This document shows, piece by piece, positions 8,115-16,231 of a DNA stretch of 55,401 nt. Location of the stretch: NCBI GenBank assembly GCA_021371795.1, contig JAJFVK010000010.1:1-55401 (forward strand). The letters are read 5' to 3'. Within the stretch, counting starts at the first letter, position 1, and each line of letters starts with the position of its first letter. The notes beneath the pieces were generated by a model, which was given only the letters and a program-made list of their open reading frames with translations, had not been told where the DNA came from and made no database searches. A program made the translations under genes and the position numbers. Source of the stretch: Planctomycetaceae bacterium (GTDB lineage Bacteria; Planctomycetota; Phycisphaerae; Sedimentisphaerales; UBA12454).

Positions 8115-10625
8115 ATGTGTGAAATCCAAAAAAAAATAGAATCTTTTTTAGAATTGCAAAAATCAAAAAAGCCTTTTCATTCCGAAAATTGGACTGAGGC
8201 AGATACTAGATCGAAATTTATAGATACTCTTCTGATAAATTGTTTAGGGTGGTCAGAAGATAGTATTCGAAGAGAAGTTTCATCAAATGGATTGAGATTA
8301 GATTATCTTCTTTCTACAACTCGACCTGTAATTGTCGTTGAGGCAAAAAAGGCGGGAATTGAGTTTCCTATATTCCAAAATAAAAAAATACAAACTGTTA
8401 AATTAGATTCATATCAAAAAACAAATCCATCTCTAAAAGAACATATAAAACAAGTGGCACAGTATTGTTGGGACAGATCTGCTCCAATTGCGGTTCTTAC
8501 TAATGGTAAAACTTATATATTTTTTGTGGCAGTTAGAGGCGACGGAGTTCCATGGAACGAAGGTAAACTGATAATTATTCCCAATATTTTTGATGAAAGC
8601 ACTGATTTTGCGGATTTATACAATTTGTTATCAAAAGAAATTATTCTAACCGGTGGGTTATTATCACGTTTGCTTGTAGATGAAATTGCAATACGTCCCA
8701 AAAGTGTTTTAAGCACATATAATGACCCAAACATGACAATCCCAAGAAATCAATTGGGCTTGGCGTTAGAACCTCTATTGCTTCAGGTGTTTTCTGATGT
8801 AACAAAAGAAGATTCACCAGATGTTTTACAAAATTGCTACGTGTTACCAGGTGAAACACATCTTTATAAAGAGGAATTCGAAGCACTGCTTATAGATAGA
8901 CCGCCTAAATTTCCCGATACGGTGTTATCGCTTTGTTCTAAAAACAATTATGAAAAATTTCATGAATGTTTAAAAGATTATTTTTCCAGAAAAGACTGGG
9001 AACGAACGATATTTGTAATCGGCGGAGTTGGGGTTGGTAAAACAATGTTTTTAAGGAGATTTTTTGATTCACACATTAACAAAGACAATGTTTCTTCAAA
9101 AACAATAGCGTTCTATATCGATTTTAGGAAACCTGGGCTTGATCCTCAAAAAATAGAAAATTTTATCTATGAAAAATTATTTGATGCCATTATCGAACTA
9201 GATCAAAAACCAGTATCAGACGAAAATATTAAATTTGATTTTTCTTCTTATAATGGACTCCAACAGGTATTCTGGCCACAGATGAAATGGTTTTTAGGAG
9301 GCCCCGAAGGCCAATTGAAAGATATTGACCACAAGGAATATGAAAAAGCAAAGATAAATTTTCTGTCATCTCTCAGGGATAATAAAAAATTATTCGTAAA
9401 AGGCGCGTTCAGGGTTTTAAGAGAGAAGTACCATCAATATACTTGTGTTATCTTAGACAACGCAGACCAATGCAATGCTGATTATCAAAAAGCAATTTAC
9501 CTTTATTCTAGGACGTTAGAGTCCTATTTAAAGTGTTTGATTATTGTTGCATTAAGAGAGGAGTGGTATTGGCATTTTGGACAAGTTGGTGGCCCTCTAT
9601 CGGCATATCATGACACAGTCTACCATATTCCCGCCCCACGAGTCAGAAATGTTTTAGAAAAAAGGATTGATTATGCATTAGAATTGTTAGGGAAATATCA
9701 CATACCCAAAGCTTATGCTATTTTAGGTGAAAATTTAGAGTTAGAAGCCAAACACCTTATTAAATATCTCAGAATATTTAAAAGTGCTTTTATAAATAAC
9801 GATGACATAACTATTTTTTATGAATGTTTGAGCAATGGGAATGTTAGGCGAGGATTAGATGCCTTTTTGAATTTCTTACGTTCAGGGCATACACATGTCG
9901 ATGAATATTTGAAAGCTATAGTATCTGATGGTACATACGTTTTAAAATTTCATCAAGTATTTAAATCTATTAGCAGAGAAAGATACTTTTATTATTCTTC
10001 TAATCGTAGTATCATTCCAAATGTTTTCAGCCCAATAGATGGTGTTGATGGTTTGCAGTTGTCTTATTTTGTAAAAATTTATCTATTAAATTGTCTTGCT
10101 CAAGAATCTACGACCGATTCCCCACAGGGGCGCGGGTATGTGCCTATGACCCAAATAGATTATATCCTTGATAAATTAGGATTAACTCAAGATAATAGTA
10201 AGAAATTAATTACTAATCTTTTTGACAAAAGTTTAGTCGAGCCGGATGCGAAATTATCTTCAGATTTTGAGAGTTGGAAATATTTAAAAATCACAGCCTT
10301 TGGTCTATATGTAATTAAAAACATGACCCATAGATTCTCGTATCTTGAGGCAATCATGCTAGATACCCCAATAAAAAACATGGAAATCTTAACAAGAATA
10401 ACCGGGTTATATTTAGAAGGCGTAAAACCTTCATTACATCAAAGGCTTATATGTGTCCAAGACTTTTTGAAATATCTACAGAAAGAAGAAACTTTTGAAC
10501 AAATACGGATACAACAAGCTGGACTTGCGGGCAGATTTTCTGAATATATGCCAGTGCTGTGTACTCATATAAAGAACGAGATTGATGAACTAAAAGAAGA
10601 AATAAAACAAAATCCGTTTGTCTGA
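8115..10625 (+). CDS. PD-(D/E)XK nuclease-like domain fused to STAND/AAA-type P-loop NTPase; putative defence protein
   Basis: 836 residues, visibly AT-richer than its neighbours. Residues 20-140 resemble the type I restriction HsdR N-terminal fold. E28 is in WTEADTRSKFIDTLL, D63 in RLDYLL, and E76/K78 in VIVVEAKK, which together make a PD-(D/E)XK-like site. Residues 295-320 hold Walker A GGVGVGKT (303-310). Walker B is VILDNADQ (445-452), followed by a sensor-like IIVALREE (Arg481). The last 300 residues are helical with no motif I recognise. It is a single gene with no methylase or helicase beside it, so it is not a classical R-M system. N-terminal nuclease plus STAND-like NTPase is the architecture of Avs-type antiphage proteins. 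Defence function is inference. Confidence 0.75.
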   Translation: MCEIQKKIESFLELQKSKKPFHSENWTEADTRSKFIDTLLINCLGWSEDSIRREVSSNGLRLDYLLSTTRPVIVVEAKKAGIEFPIFQNKKIQTVKLDSYQKTNPSLKEHIKQVAQYCWDRSAPIAVLTNGKTYIFFVAVRGDGVPWNEGKLIIIPNIFDESTDFADLYNLLSKEIILTGGLLSRLLVDEIAIRPKSVLSTYNDPNMTIPRNQLGLALEPLLLQVFSDVTKEDSPDVLQNCYVLPGETHLYKEEFEALLIDRPPKFPDTVLSLCSKNNYEKFHECLKDYFSRKDWERTIFVIGGVGVGKTMFLRRFFDSHINKDNVSSKTIAFYIDFRKPGLDPQKIENFIYEKLFDAIIELDQKPVSDENIKFDFSSYNGLQQVFWPQMKWFLGGPEGQLKDIDHKEYEKAKINFLSSLRDNKKLFVKGAFRVLREKYHQYTCVILDNADQCNADYQKAIYLYSRTLESYLKCLIIVALREEWYWHFGQVGGPLSAYHDTVYHIPAPRVRNVLEKRIDYALELLGKYHIPKAYAILGENLELEAKHLIKYLRIFKSAFINNDDITIFYECLSNGNVRRGLDAFLNFLRSGHTHVDEYLKAIVSDGTYVLKFHQVFKSISRERYFYYSSNRSIIPNVFSPIDGVDGLQLSYFVKIYLLNCLAQESTTDSPQGRGYVPMTQIDYILDKLGLTQDNSKKLITNLFDKSLVEPDAKLSSDFESWKYLKITAFGLYVIKNMTHRFSYLEAIMLDTPIKNMEILTRITGLYLEGVKPSLHQRLICVQDFLKYLQKEETFEQIRIQQAGLAGRFSEYMPVLCTHIKNEIDELKEEIKQNPFV

Positions 10626-11334
10626 TAGTATTTATATTTTAATCTACTTAATATTTTTTTACCAAAACGTAAATAATCAGTTTCTTGCTCCTCAAAATTT
10701 ATTAGAAAATTTAAGGTGTCCGGTACATTTTTTGTCCGCCCCTGGCGGACAAGTCTTCAACCTTCTATCCGAGTTTCCGCCAGGCATTTACCCTGTGGCT
10801 AACAAATAAATCTTCGTGATACTTCTTTTCTTTGTGGTAAAAATTCGTGTCGATTCGTGGTTTCAATTTTTAAAACAAAAATCTCTGTGGCTTGGCGGTG
10901 AACGTAAAAAATCTGCATTATCTGCGAAATCAGCGATCAAATGAGGTCTTGAATTGTAACGTCTTTCCGTAAAATGTGTTAGTGATTGTGTTTAAAAAAT
11001 GCGCAAGCGGCATTTTCAGCTTTCCGTTATTTTGGTGTTTTTATTTGTTTTTAGTCAATTTTATATGCGATTGACTTTTATTTTGTTGATAACAGGCTGA
11101 AATAAAAATAGTTTTTTCACGAACTTGCGCGAAACAATCTGAACTTGCGCGGAATATGCACCAAATTCTTGCGCACAAATTACAAATCGGAGCTTTTTTA
11201 AGATTTTTGGTTTAATTTCGCGCAATTCAGACTTTTTGATAGCGTTTTTTGAGATGAAAAACGTGTCCACAATTCTGGAAAACGGCTGTAATTACGCCAT
11301 AGCGAAGTCGAATTATTGCAAATATTAAATTGTA
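10626..11334. other. Gene-poor repeat-rich spacer
   Basis: 709 bases with no supportable gene; short frames here lack domains. Content, left to right: an AT-rich tail, a 9-base-arm hairpin at 10732-10752, and a mosaic of words found elsewhere in the window (ATTCGTGGTTT near 10852, CTCTGTGG near 10884). From 10990 to 11230 there is an AT-rich tract with many GCGCAA/TTGCGC words, including GAACTTGCGCG twice exactly 20 bases apart (11121 and 11141). No terminator-like T-run follows the NTPase gene. Confidence 0.6.
10732..10752. repeat. Perfect hairpin TTGTCCGCC-CCT-GGCGGACAA
   Basis: Nine-base perfect arms around a three-base loop, preceded by a T-run and not followed by one. It therefore does not read as a terminator on the plus strand, and on the minus strand the stem runs into A residues. 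Probably a REP-like repeat unit. Confidence 0.5.
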
Positions 11335-11976
11335 TTACCTCATAACCCAATTCATTGCTTTATAAACCAGCGATGTGTTGCTGCGGAAATTCGGGTCGCC
11401 GCTGATTGAATAATCCAACTGCAAAGTCTTTCTTAAATAAATCTTTTCAGGATTGCCGTTCGGGTCTTTTTGTGTCGGATGCTCTATCACGACCGTTTCA
11501 TTGCTCAAGCCTGCGATGTACAGCGAAATGTTTTTTGCCTTCACATCGAAATCAGGCCAGATAATCACGAGGTCTTTTGTGTTGTCTTCGCCCTGAAGGA
11601 TTCTGTTTTCGGCAGTCTCAAGCGATGCAAGGAACGGGAATTTCTTTTTGTGTCTTGCTTTAATTTTGTCAAACACAACGTTTCTTGTATCTCTGTATGC
11701 CGGAATTATCTGGAACGTGTCGGTAACAAGCTCATTGGTCGGATAGAACGGCACATCGATGTTCGTATTGTTTGTCATCGTTAGAATCACATACCAGAAC
11801 CTTTGCGGTTTTCTTTCGCCGGGGATTTTTACGGTAATCTGCTGCGGCTGATTGTAAACGACGTTCAGCGTCCACTGGTTTGCGCCGGGTACGATTGCCG
11901 GTGCAGGTGCGCAAAAGCCGGTTAATGATGTGAAAAGTATGATTGCCGCTATGCTGAAAAATAATTTATGTTTCAT
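11335..11976 (-). CDS. Hypothetical secreted protein
   Basis: 213 residues starting with a clear signal peptide (MKHKLFFSIAAIILFTSLTGFCA, cleaved near residue 23). The mature part begins with Ala/Pro-rich residues. It continues with a beta-rich region containing FWYVILTMTNNTNIDVPFYP, which looks like an immunoglobulin-like or transglutaminase-adjacent fold, but I cannot assign a family. No lipobox, transmembrane helix or catalytic motif is visible. It stands alone, 49 bases downstream of the TIGR02757 gene on the same strand. AAGGC upstream is a weak ribosome site. Export to the periplasm is the only firm prediction. Confidence 0.75.
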   Translation of the reverse strand: MKHKLFFSIAAIILFTSLTGFCAPAPAIVPGANQWTLNVVYNQPQQITVKIPGERKPQRFWYVILTMTNNTNIDVPFYPTNELVTDTFQIIPAYRDTRNVVFDKIKARHKKKFPFLASLETAENRILQGEDNTKDLVIIWPDFDVKAKNISLYIAGLSNETVVIEHPTQKDPNGNPEKIYLRKTLQLDYSISGDPNFRSNTSLVYKAMNWVMR

Positions 11977-12024
11977 TTTATTGCCTTTAGATAATCAACA
12001 AAACTCTATTTTAGCCTAAATAGC

Positions 12025-12858
12025 CTATTTTTTCAATGCTTTTCTATGACAAAATCCGGCCAATTCGCATTTTGGACAGTAATTGTTCTGTTTGCCCGTG
12101 CAATTTTCAAGGATTCCGATTCTGCACAGTGCAAAATCGTATTTTACGGGGTCGTCAGGTGAGATTTCAGCGAATTTTCCGGTTATTTCAATCGCGGTCT
12201 TGAGATTGTACGTCTTTTTATTGTGCAGACCAACGATTTTGCTCAAACGACCCATGTGGACATCGACGGGTACGACTAATTTGGATTTATCGATTTTTTT
12301 CCACAGGCCTACGTCAACTTCATCACTTCTGACCATCCAGCGGAGGAAAAGGAATAATCTTTTGCACGTTCCGCCATTGGCAGGGTCGGAAAGCAGGAAT
12401 TTTAACCCCCGGCTCTTGTCTGTGCAGTTCAATGTGCTGATGAATTTGGCCGCGGCTGGGACGATATTAACATCCGATTGGCGGTATCCGTCTAAAAACA
12501 AGCCTTCGAGGCTGCCGAAGCGATTTATGACCCTTTTCAGGTTTTCAAGAAGTATTACAATATCGTTGCTGGTATTAAACCGATATTTGAGCGGAGCGAA
12601 CAGTTTTTTGTCTTTTGCGGAAAAATTTTTGATAAATTCAGCAGGACTATTGCCCATTTTCCCCAACAGATTTGTCAGGAATTTTGCAATCTGCTCGACC
12701 GCACCATACGCGAACATCGCTGCCAAAAAGCCCGCAATCTCCATATCCGATTTGCTTTTGTATCGATAGATGAACTGCAGGGGGTCGGGCGGGATAAATT
12801 GCCTGTGATTGTACTTTTCGTACAGGCCTTCGAGTAGAGTTTTAAGTTCCGGAGTCAT
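12025..12858 (-). CDS. TIGR02757 (DUF2400) family protein
   Basis: 277 residues. The N-terminus with PPDPLQFIYRYKSKSDMEIAGFLAAMFAYGAVEQI, the middle RGLKFLLSDPANGGTCKRLFLFLRWMVRSDEVDVGLWK, and LVVPVDVHMGRLSKIVGL match the TIGR02757 family. That family has a helix-hairpin-helix DNA-glycosylase-like fold. Four cysteines at the C-terminus (CTGKQNNYCPKCELAGFC) resemble the Fe-S loop of endonuclease III relatives. Function is not established; a DNA-repair-related role is suggested only by the fold. It is divergent from the amidohydrolase-like gene at 12950 and has no signal peptide. Confidence 0.85.
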   Translation of the reverse strand: MTPELKTLLEGLYEKYNHRQFIPPDPLQFIYRYKSKSDMEIAGFLAAMFAYGAVEQIAKFLTNLLGKMGNSPAEFIKNFSAKDKKLFAPLKYRFNTSNDIVILLENLKRVINRFGSLEGLFLDGYRQSDVNIVPAAAKFISTLNCTDKSRGLKFLLSDPANGGTCKRLFLFLRWMVRSDEVDVGLWKKIDKSKLVVPVDVHMGRLSKIVGLHNKKTYNLKTAIEITGKFAEISPDDPVKYDFALCRIGILENCTGKQNNYCPKCELAGFCHRKALKK

Positions 12859-12910
12859 AATTTAGATAACATATACCAAAAGGCATACCCTGAATACAAG
12901 TTTATTGTTC

Positions 12911-12939
12911 TTGACAGGTCGGTTTTGCCGAAATAGTAT
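12911..12939 (+). promoter_or_regulatory. Strong sigma70-type promoter of amidohydrolase/transporter operon
   Basis: TTGACA (12911-12916), a 17-base spacer and TAGTAT (12934-12939). The start point would fall near 12946, only about 4 bases before the ATG at 12950. The transcript would therefore be nearly leaderless, and no ribosome site is available. Confidence 0.65.
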
Positions 12940-12949
12940 TACTCAAACT

Positions 12950-13735
12950 ATGATAATAGATTGCCATACACATTTAAGTTGTATAAGCGGGCAGATAAGC
13001 CCTGAAGACCATTTTGCCAGTTCCGGGCAGGCTGACGGGTGTTTTGTGCTTGCCAGTCCTGAAGAATCAAACAAGGGCGCTAATAAAGTCGTCAGCGATT
13101 ATATTCTGCGGCATACAGATAAAATGTATGGTTTCGCAGTCGTTAATCCTGTAACCGACGACATCAGCAAAAAATACTGGTCGGCCATGAAGAGCGAAAT
13201 GGGATTCAAAGGCACGGTGCTTTATTGCAGCGGGCAGGGATTTCATCCGGCACATAGTTTGGCGATGCAGTTTTATGAAGTCGCAGAGGAATTGAAATTG
13301 CCGGTGTTCTTTCATAATGCTCCGCCATATCACGAAGATGCGGTGCTTGAATACGCTCGGCCTTCGCAGCTCGATGAAATCGCACGCAATTTTAAAGACC
13401 TTAATATTATAATCGGCTCAATGGGGCAGCCGTTTACGAGTGAAACGATGTGTATGCTCGGCAAACACGAAAATGTTTTCGGCGATTTGACAATCAATCC
13501 GCAGAAAGTCTGGGGAGTTTATAATCTGGTTCTTGCTGCCAATGAAGCGGATGTTTTGGGGAAATTAATCTTCGGCAGCGGACTGCCGTTTGGTAAGCCG
13601 CAAAGCTGCATTGAAACGCTGCTTGGATTTAATAAACTTCTTGCCGATACAAATCTTCCGACGGTGCCGCGTGAAAAGATTCGCGAAATAATCGAACGCG
13701 ATGTTCTTGCACTTTTCGGCTTCGGCAGCAAATAG
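12950..13735 (+). CDS. Amidohydrolase-2-like TIM-barrel protein with degenerate metal site
   Basis: 261 residues from the ATG at 12950. An upstream in-frame TTG at 12905 is rejected because it lies ahead of the promoter. The DCHTHL motif gives the first metal ligands His6 and His8. VFFHNAPPY supplies a third histidine (His122). The usual fourth ligand in the IxxHxGxP region is Ser157 here (IIIGSMGQPF). The catalytic Asp of the FGSDxP motif is Gly211 (FGSGLPF). Family members hydrolyse or decarboxylate small molecules. This one may have lost activity or use another metal arrangement. The NSS transporter follows by 11 bases, so a shared substrate is plausible. Confidence 0.8.
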   Translation: MIIDCHTHLSCISGQISPEDHFASSGQADGCFVLASPEESNKGANKVVSDYILRHTDKMYGFAVVNPVTDDISKKYWSAMKSEMGFKGTVLYCSGQGFHPAHSLAMQFYEVAEELKLPVFFHNAPPYHEDAVLEYARPSQLDEIARNFKDLNIIIGSMGQPFTSETMCMLGKHENVFGDLTINPQKVWGVYNLVLAANEADVLGKLIFGSGLPFGKPQSCIETLLGFNKLLADTNLPTVPREKIREIIERDVLALFGFGSK

Positions 13736-13745
13736 GACTCTTCGA

Positions 13746-15308
13746 ATGGGCAAGGAACGCTGGTCGAGCAAACTCGGAATAATTCTTGCGGTGGCCGGCA
13801 GTGCAATCGGCCTTGGCAATTTTCTCCGCTTTCCAGTTCAGGCCGCGAACAACGGCGGCGGGGCGTTTATGATTCCATATTTCGTCGCGTTGCTGCTGGT
13901 TGGACTGCCTTTGATGTGGATTGAGTGGACTATCGGCAGGTTCGGCGGCGGTTTCGGACACAGCACTGCGCCGGGAATTTTTCACACACTCTGGAACAAA
14001 AATAAATTCATCAAATATTTCGGCGTCATCGGCATCTTTGGACCAATTATAATTTTTGTTTACTATATTTATATTGAGTCCTGGCTGCTCGGATACAGCG
14101 TTTTTGCTATTATCGGTAAATATAACTCCTGCACAAATTCGGAGGCAATGGCTTTGTTTTTGCAGGCTTATCAGGGGCTTGTAAAGAACGAACATTTTTC
14201 GAGTATTGCCCCGGCATATTTATTTTTCATTGTAACTTTCGCACTTAACGTTGGCATTATATGTCTTGGCATCAGTAAGGGCATCGAAAAAGTTTGTGAA
14301 TTTGCGCTGCCGGTGCTGTTTGTTTTCGCGATTATTCTTCTTGTAAGAGTTTTGACGCTCGGTACGCCTGACGCTTCAAAGCCTGAAAATAATGTAATTA
14401 ACGGGCTTGGGTTTATGTGGAATCCGGACTGGTCTGCGCTCAAAAGCGCGAAGGTCTGGGTCGCGGCGACGGGACAAATTTTTTATACGCTAAGCGTCGG
14501 CATCGGCGTGATTATAACTTACGCCAGTTATCTTAAAAAGCAGGACGATGTCGCGCTGTCGGGTTTAGGCGCTGCGGCGACAAACGAATTTGCGGAAGTT
14601 ATTTTCGGCGGCAGTATCGTAATTACCGCGGCGTTCGTTTTCTTCGGCGCATCGGGTGCGAAAGAAATCGCAGCCAGCGGAGCGTTCAATCTTGGCTTTA
14701 TAACGATGCCGCTTGTGTTGCAGAAAGTAGCGTTCGGAAATATCTTCGGCTTTATGTGGTTTATGCTTTTGTTTATCGCGGGTATCACTTCTTCGATTTC
14801 GCTTGCGCAGCCGGCGGTTGCGTTTCTCGAAGACGAATTTAATTTTACAAAGAAAAAGGCCAGCGGTGTTTTCGCAATCGTAACTTTTGTTTTGTGTCAG
14901 CCGGTGATTTTCTTTTTGGGCAGGGGTGTGCTCGACGAACTTGATTTCTGGAGCGTGAGCGTTTGTCTGATTGTGTTCGCGACGGTCGAGGCGATTCTTT
15001 TCGCGTGGGTGTTCGGAATGGAAAAGGCGTGGACGGAACTGCACGTCGGGTCGGATATAAGAATTCCGCGAATCTACCGTTTCATTATTAAATATGTTAC
15101 GCCGATGTTTCTGCTGGGAATGCTGGGGTTCTGGTTCTGGCAGGATTGGCGAGGCATTATCTTAATGAAAAATGTTCCGGCGGAAAATAAGCCTTATATT
15201 CTGGCGACGCGAATAGGACTGCTGGTTTTCTTCATGGTGCTTGTTTATCTGGTGTTCCACTCGTGGAGCAAACGACAGAAGAATGGGATGGTGAACGATG
15301 CGAATTGA
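13746..15308 (+). CDS. Sodium-dependent transporter, NSS (SNF) family
   Basis: 520 residues from the ATG at 13746, with 11-12 hydrophobic helices. Helix 1 carries WSSKLGIILAVAGSAIGLGNFLRFP, the Na+/substrate-binding signature of LeuT-fold neurotransmitter:sodium symporters. The Trp often found before RFP is Leu. The family imports amino acids or similar solutes with Na+ across the inner membrane. The frame is open upstream to 13701 but would overlap the previous gene, and the family begins at MGKERWSSK. AGGA overlaps the preceding stop region. It is followed by a 35-residue overlapping gene that looks like its small subunit. Substrate unknown. Confidence 0.92.
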   Translation: MGKERWSSKLGIILAVAGSAIGLGNFLRFPVQAANNGGGAFMIPYFVALLLVGLPLMWIEWTIGRFGGGFGHSTAPGIFHTLWNKNKFIKYFGVIGIFGPIIIFVYYIYIESWLLGYSVFAIIGKYNSCTNSEAMALFLQAYQGLVKNEHFSSIAPAYLFFIVTFALNVGIICLGISKGIEKVCEFALPVLFVFAIILLVRVLTLGTPDASKPENNVINGLGFMWNPDWSALKSAKVWVAATGQIFYTLSVGIGVIITYASYLKKQDDVALSGLGAAATNEFAEVIFGGSIVITAAFVFFGASGAKEIAASGAFNLGFITMPLVLQKVAFGNIFGFMWFMLLFIAGITSSISLAQPAVAFLEDEFNFTKKKASGVFAIVTFVLCQPVIFFLGRGVLDELDFWSVSVCLIVFATVEAILFAWVFGMEKAWTELHVGSDIRIPRIYRFIIKYVTPMFLLGMLGFWFWQDWRGIILMKNVPAENKPYILATRIGLLVFFMVLVYLVFHSWSKRQKNGMVNDAN

Positions 15309-15405
15309 TGGCTGGATATTTATGATTGCAAGCTGGCTGATTATTATCGGCTTGTTTGCGTTTACGCTGACAAAAATTCTGCGGGATAAAAACAAGGGCG
15401 CATAA
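15298..15405 (+). CDS. MetS-like NSS transporter small subunit, 35 residues
   Basis: The ATG at 15298 overlaps the last 11 bases of the transporter gene in another frame, suggesting translational coupling. The product is a single-helix peptide: MRIDGWIFMIASW start, about 20 hydrophobic residues, and a basic end KILRDKNKGA. Some NSS transporters (MetP of Corynebacterium and relatives) need a tiny one-helix partner, MetS, encoded directly downstream. Position, size and topology match, but sequence alone is too short for certainty. A strong terminator begins 2 bases after its stop, closing the operon with this gene included. Confidence 0.65.
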   Translation: MRIDGWIFMIASWLIIIGLFAFTLTKILRDKNKGA

Positions 15406-15406
15406 A

Positions 15407-15436
15407 AAAACCGGCGAAAGATTCCGCCGGTTTTGT
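15407..15436 (+). terminator. Rho-independent terminator of transporter operon
   Basis: AAAACCGGCG and CGCCGGTTTT arms (15407-15416 and 15425-15434) around an 8-base loop, ending in a short T-run. It lies directly after the small-subunit stop. The A/T ends make it symmetrical, so it may also end transcription from the minus strand, where mazG-like ends at 15470. Confidence 0.85.
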
Positions 15437-15469
15437 CGTTACTATCAACTATCAACCAATAACTAACAA

Positions 15470-15742
15470 CTATTTAAAGCCTTTCGGCTGATTTATCTTA
15501 TACTTCTCAAGGCAGGCCTTTTCAAGGTCAACGCCGTTGATATTCGCCAGCGTACAAAGCCATGCAACAATGTCGGCGAACTCTTCTTCCCTTTCTTTAA
15601 GCGTTGTCTTTTCGTCGGCAAGGGCAGTAGCCAACTCGCCAACCTCTTCGACAAACCACATAAAGGTCTTAGGAGTACCACGTTCACTATCTCGCTGCTG
15701 GTATCTGTCAGCTATTAGCTGTTGAAAAGCCCTGATATCCAT
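15470..15742 (-). CDS. MazG-like nucleotide pyrophosphohydrolase
   Basis: 90 residues, a single all-alpha NTP-PPase domain. Metal-binding motif EExxE (Glu32, Glu33, Glu36) is in WFVEEVGELATAL, and ExxD (Glu54, Asp57) in EEEFADIVAWL. The family hydrolyses (d)NTPs to monophosphates and cleans up abnormal nucleotides, and some members act on phosphoribosyl-ATP-like substrates. It is half the length of E. coli MazG, as for the compact MazG-like/dCTPase group. The Rrf2 gene ends 19 bases upstream on the same strand, so the two may share a transcript. No other regulatory sign. Confidence 0.88.
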   Translation of the reverse strand: MDIRAFQQLIADRYQQRDSERGTPKTFMWFVEEVGELATALADEKTTLKEREEEFADIVAWLCTLANINGVDLEKACLEKYKINQPKGFK

Positions 15743-15761
15743 TCGTTGCTAACAGGCAAAC

Positions 15762-16160
15762 TTACTCGGCCAATACTTCGCCAAGTTTTGCAGCGCTGAA
15801 GATCTCTCTGACTTTTTCAGTAGCGTTTCTGCAAACCTTTTCCATCTTAAGGCTGAACGGCTCATTGTTTGTCTGCTCTGCTAATTGCAGATGACTGAAC
15901 AACGGTCCATCGACAGCTTCGATGATTTCCAGCAAAGTGATGTTTTCAGCCGGTCTTGCGAGGAAGAAACCGCCGCGAGGACCTCTCTTGCTGCGAAGGA
16001 CGTTTGCCCTAACCAGCTGCTGAAGAATTTTCAAAAGATATTCCAGCGGTATGTTATACTGCTTCGAAATCCTTGATGCCAATACAGCGCCTTCCTTGTA
16101 ATATTGTGCAATATAACCTACTGCTACCAATGCGTAACCTGTTGACCTGCTAATCTTCAT
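15762..16160 (-). CDS. Rrf2 family transcriptional regulator
   Basis: 132 residues from the ATG at 16160, chosen because GGAGG lies 8 bases before it (16169-16173). The frame extends five codons further. The winged helix covers residues 1-80: MKISRSTGYALVAVGYIAQYY, recognition helix IPLEYLLKILQQLV, wing RSKRGPRGGFFLARP. IscR and NsrR relatives carry three cysteines in the C-terminal half. Only Cys110 is present here, so a canonical Fe-S cluster is not expected. Sensing may be by another ligand or protein contact, as in CymR. It may regulate itself through the inverted repeat at 16210-16231, and possibly the downstream mazG-like gene. Confidence 0.92.
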   Translation of the reverse strand: MKISRSTGYALVAVGYIAQYYKEGAVLASRISKQYNIPLEYLLKILQQLVRANVLRSKRGPRGGFFLARPAENITLLEIIEAVDGPLFSHLQLAEQTNNEPFSLKMEKVCRNATEKVREIFSAAKLGEVLAE

Positions 16161-16209
16161 TTTTTTTGCCTCCAAAAAAAGAGATTTGTATATTTATTAA
16201 CTTTATGAG

Positions 16210-16231
16210 ACCTAAAAAGACATATTTAGGT
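16210..16231. promoter_or_regulatory. Inverted repeat ACCTAAA-N8-TTTAGGT upstream of Rrf2 gene
   Basis: Perfect seven-base arms (16210-16216 and 16225-16231), 50 bases upstream of the Rrf2 start. The spacing between CC and GG (20 bases overall) is longer than the IscR type 2 site. A dyad of this size suits a dimeric winged-helix regulator, and autoregulation is likely but untested. Confidence 0.5.

Noticed and set aside
8454-8475. TGGCAC in the nuclease-NTPase gene as a sigma54 site
   Set aside because: It lies inside coding sequence and lacks TTGC at the right distance.
8115-10625. Type I restriction subunit HsdR
   Set aside because: No helicase motifs and no HsdM or HsdS genes beside it; only the N-terminal domain resembles HsdR.
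10732-10752. Terminator for the nuclease-NTPase gene
   Set aside because: The T-run precedes the stem rather than follows it; it is better read as a repeat.
10618-10809. 63-residue frame after the nuclease-NTPase
   Set aside because: It runs through the 10732-10752 hairpin repeat and has no conserved features.
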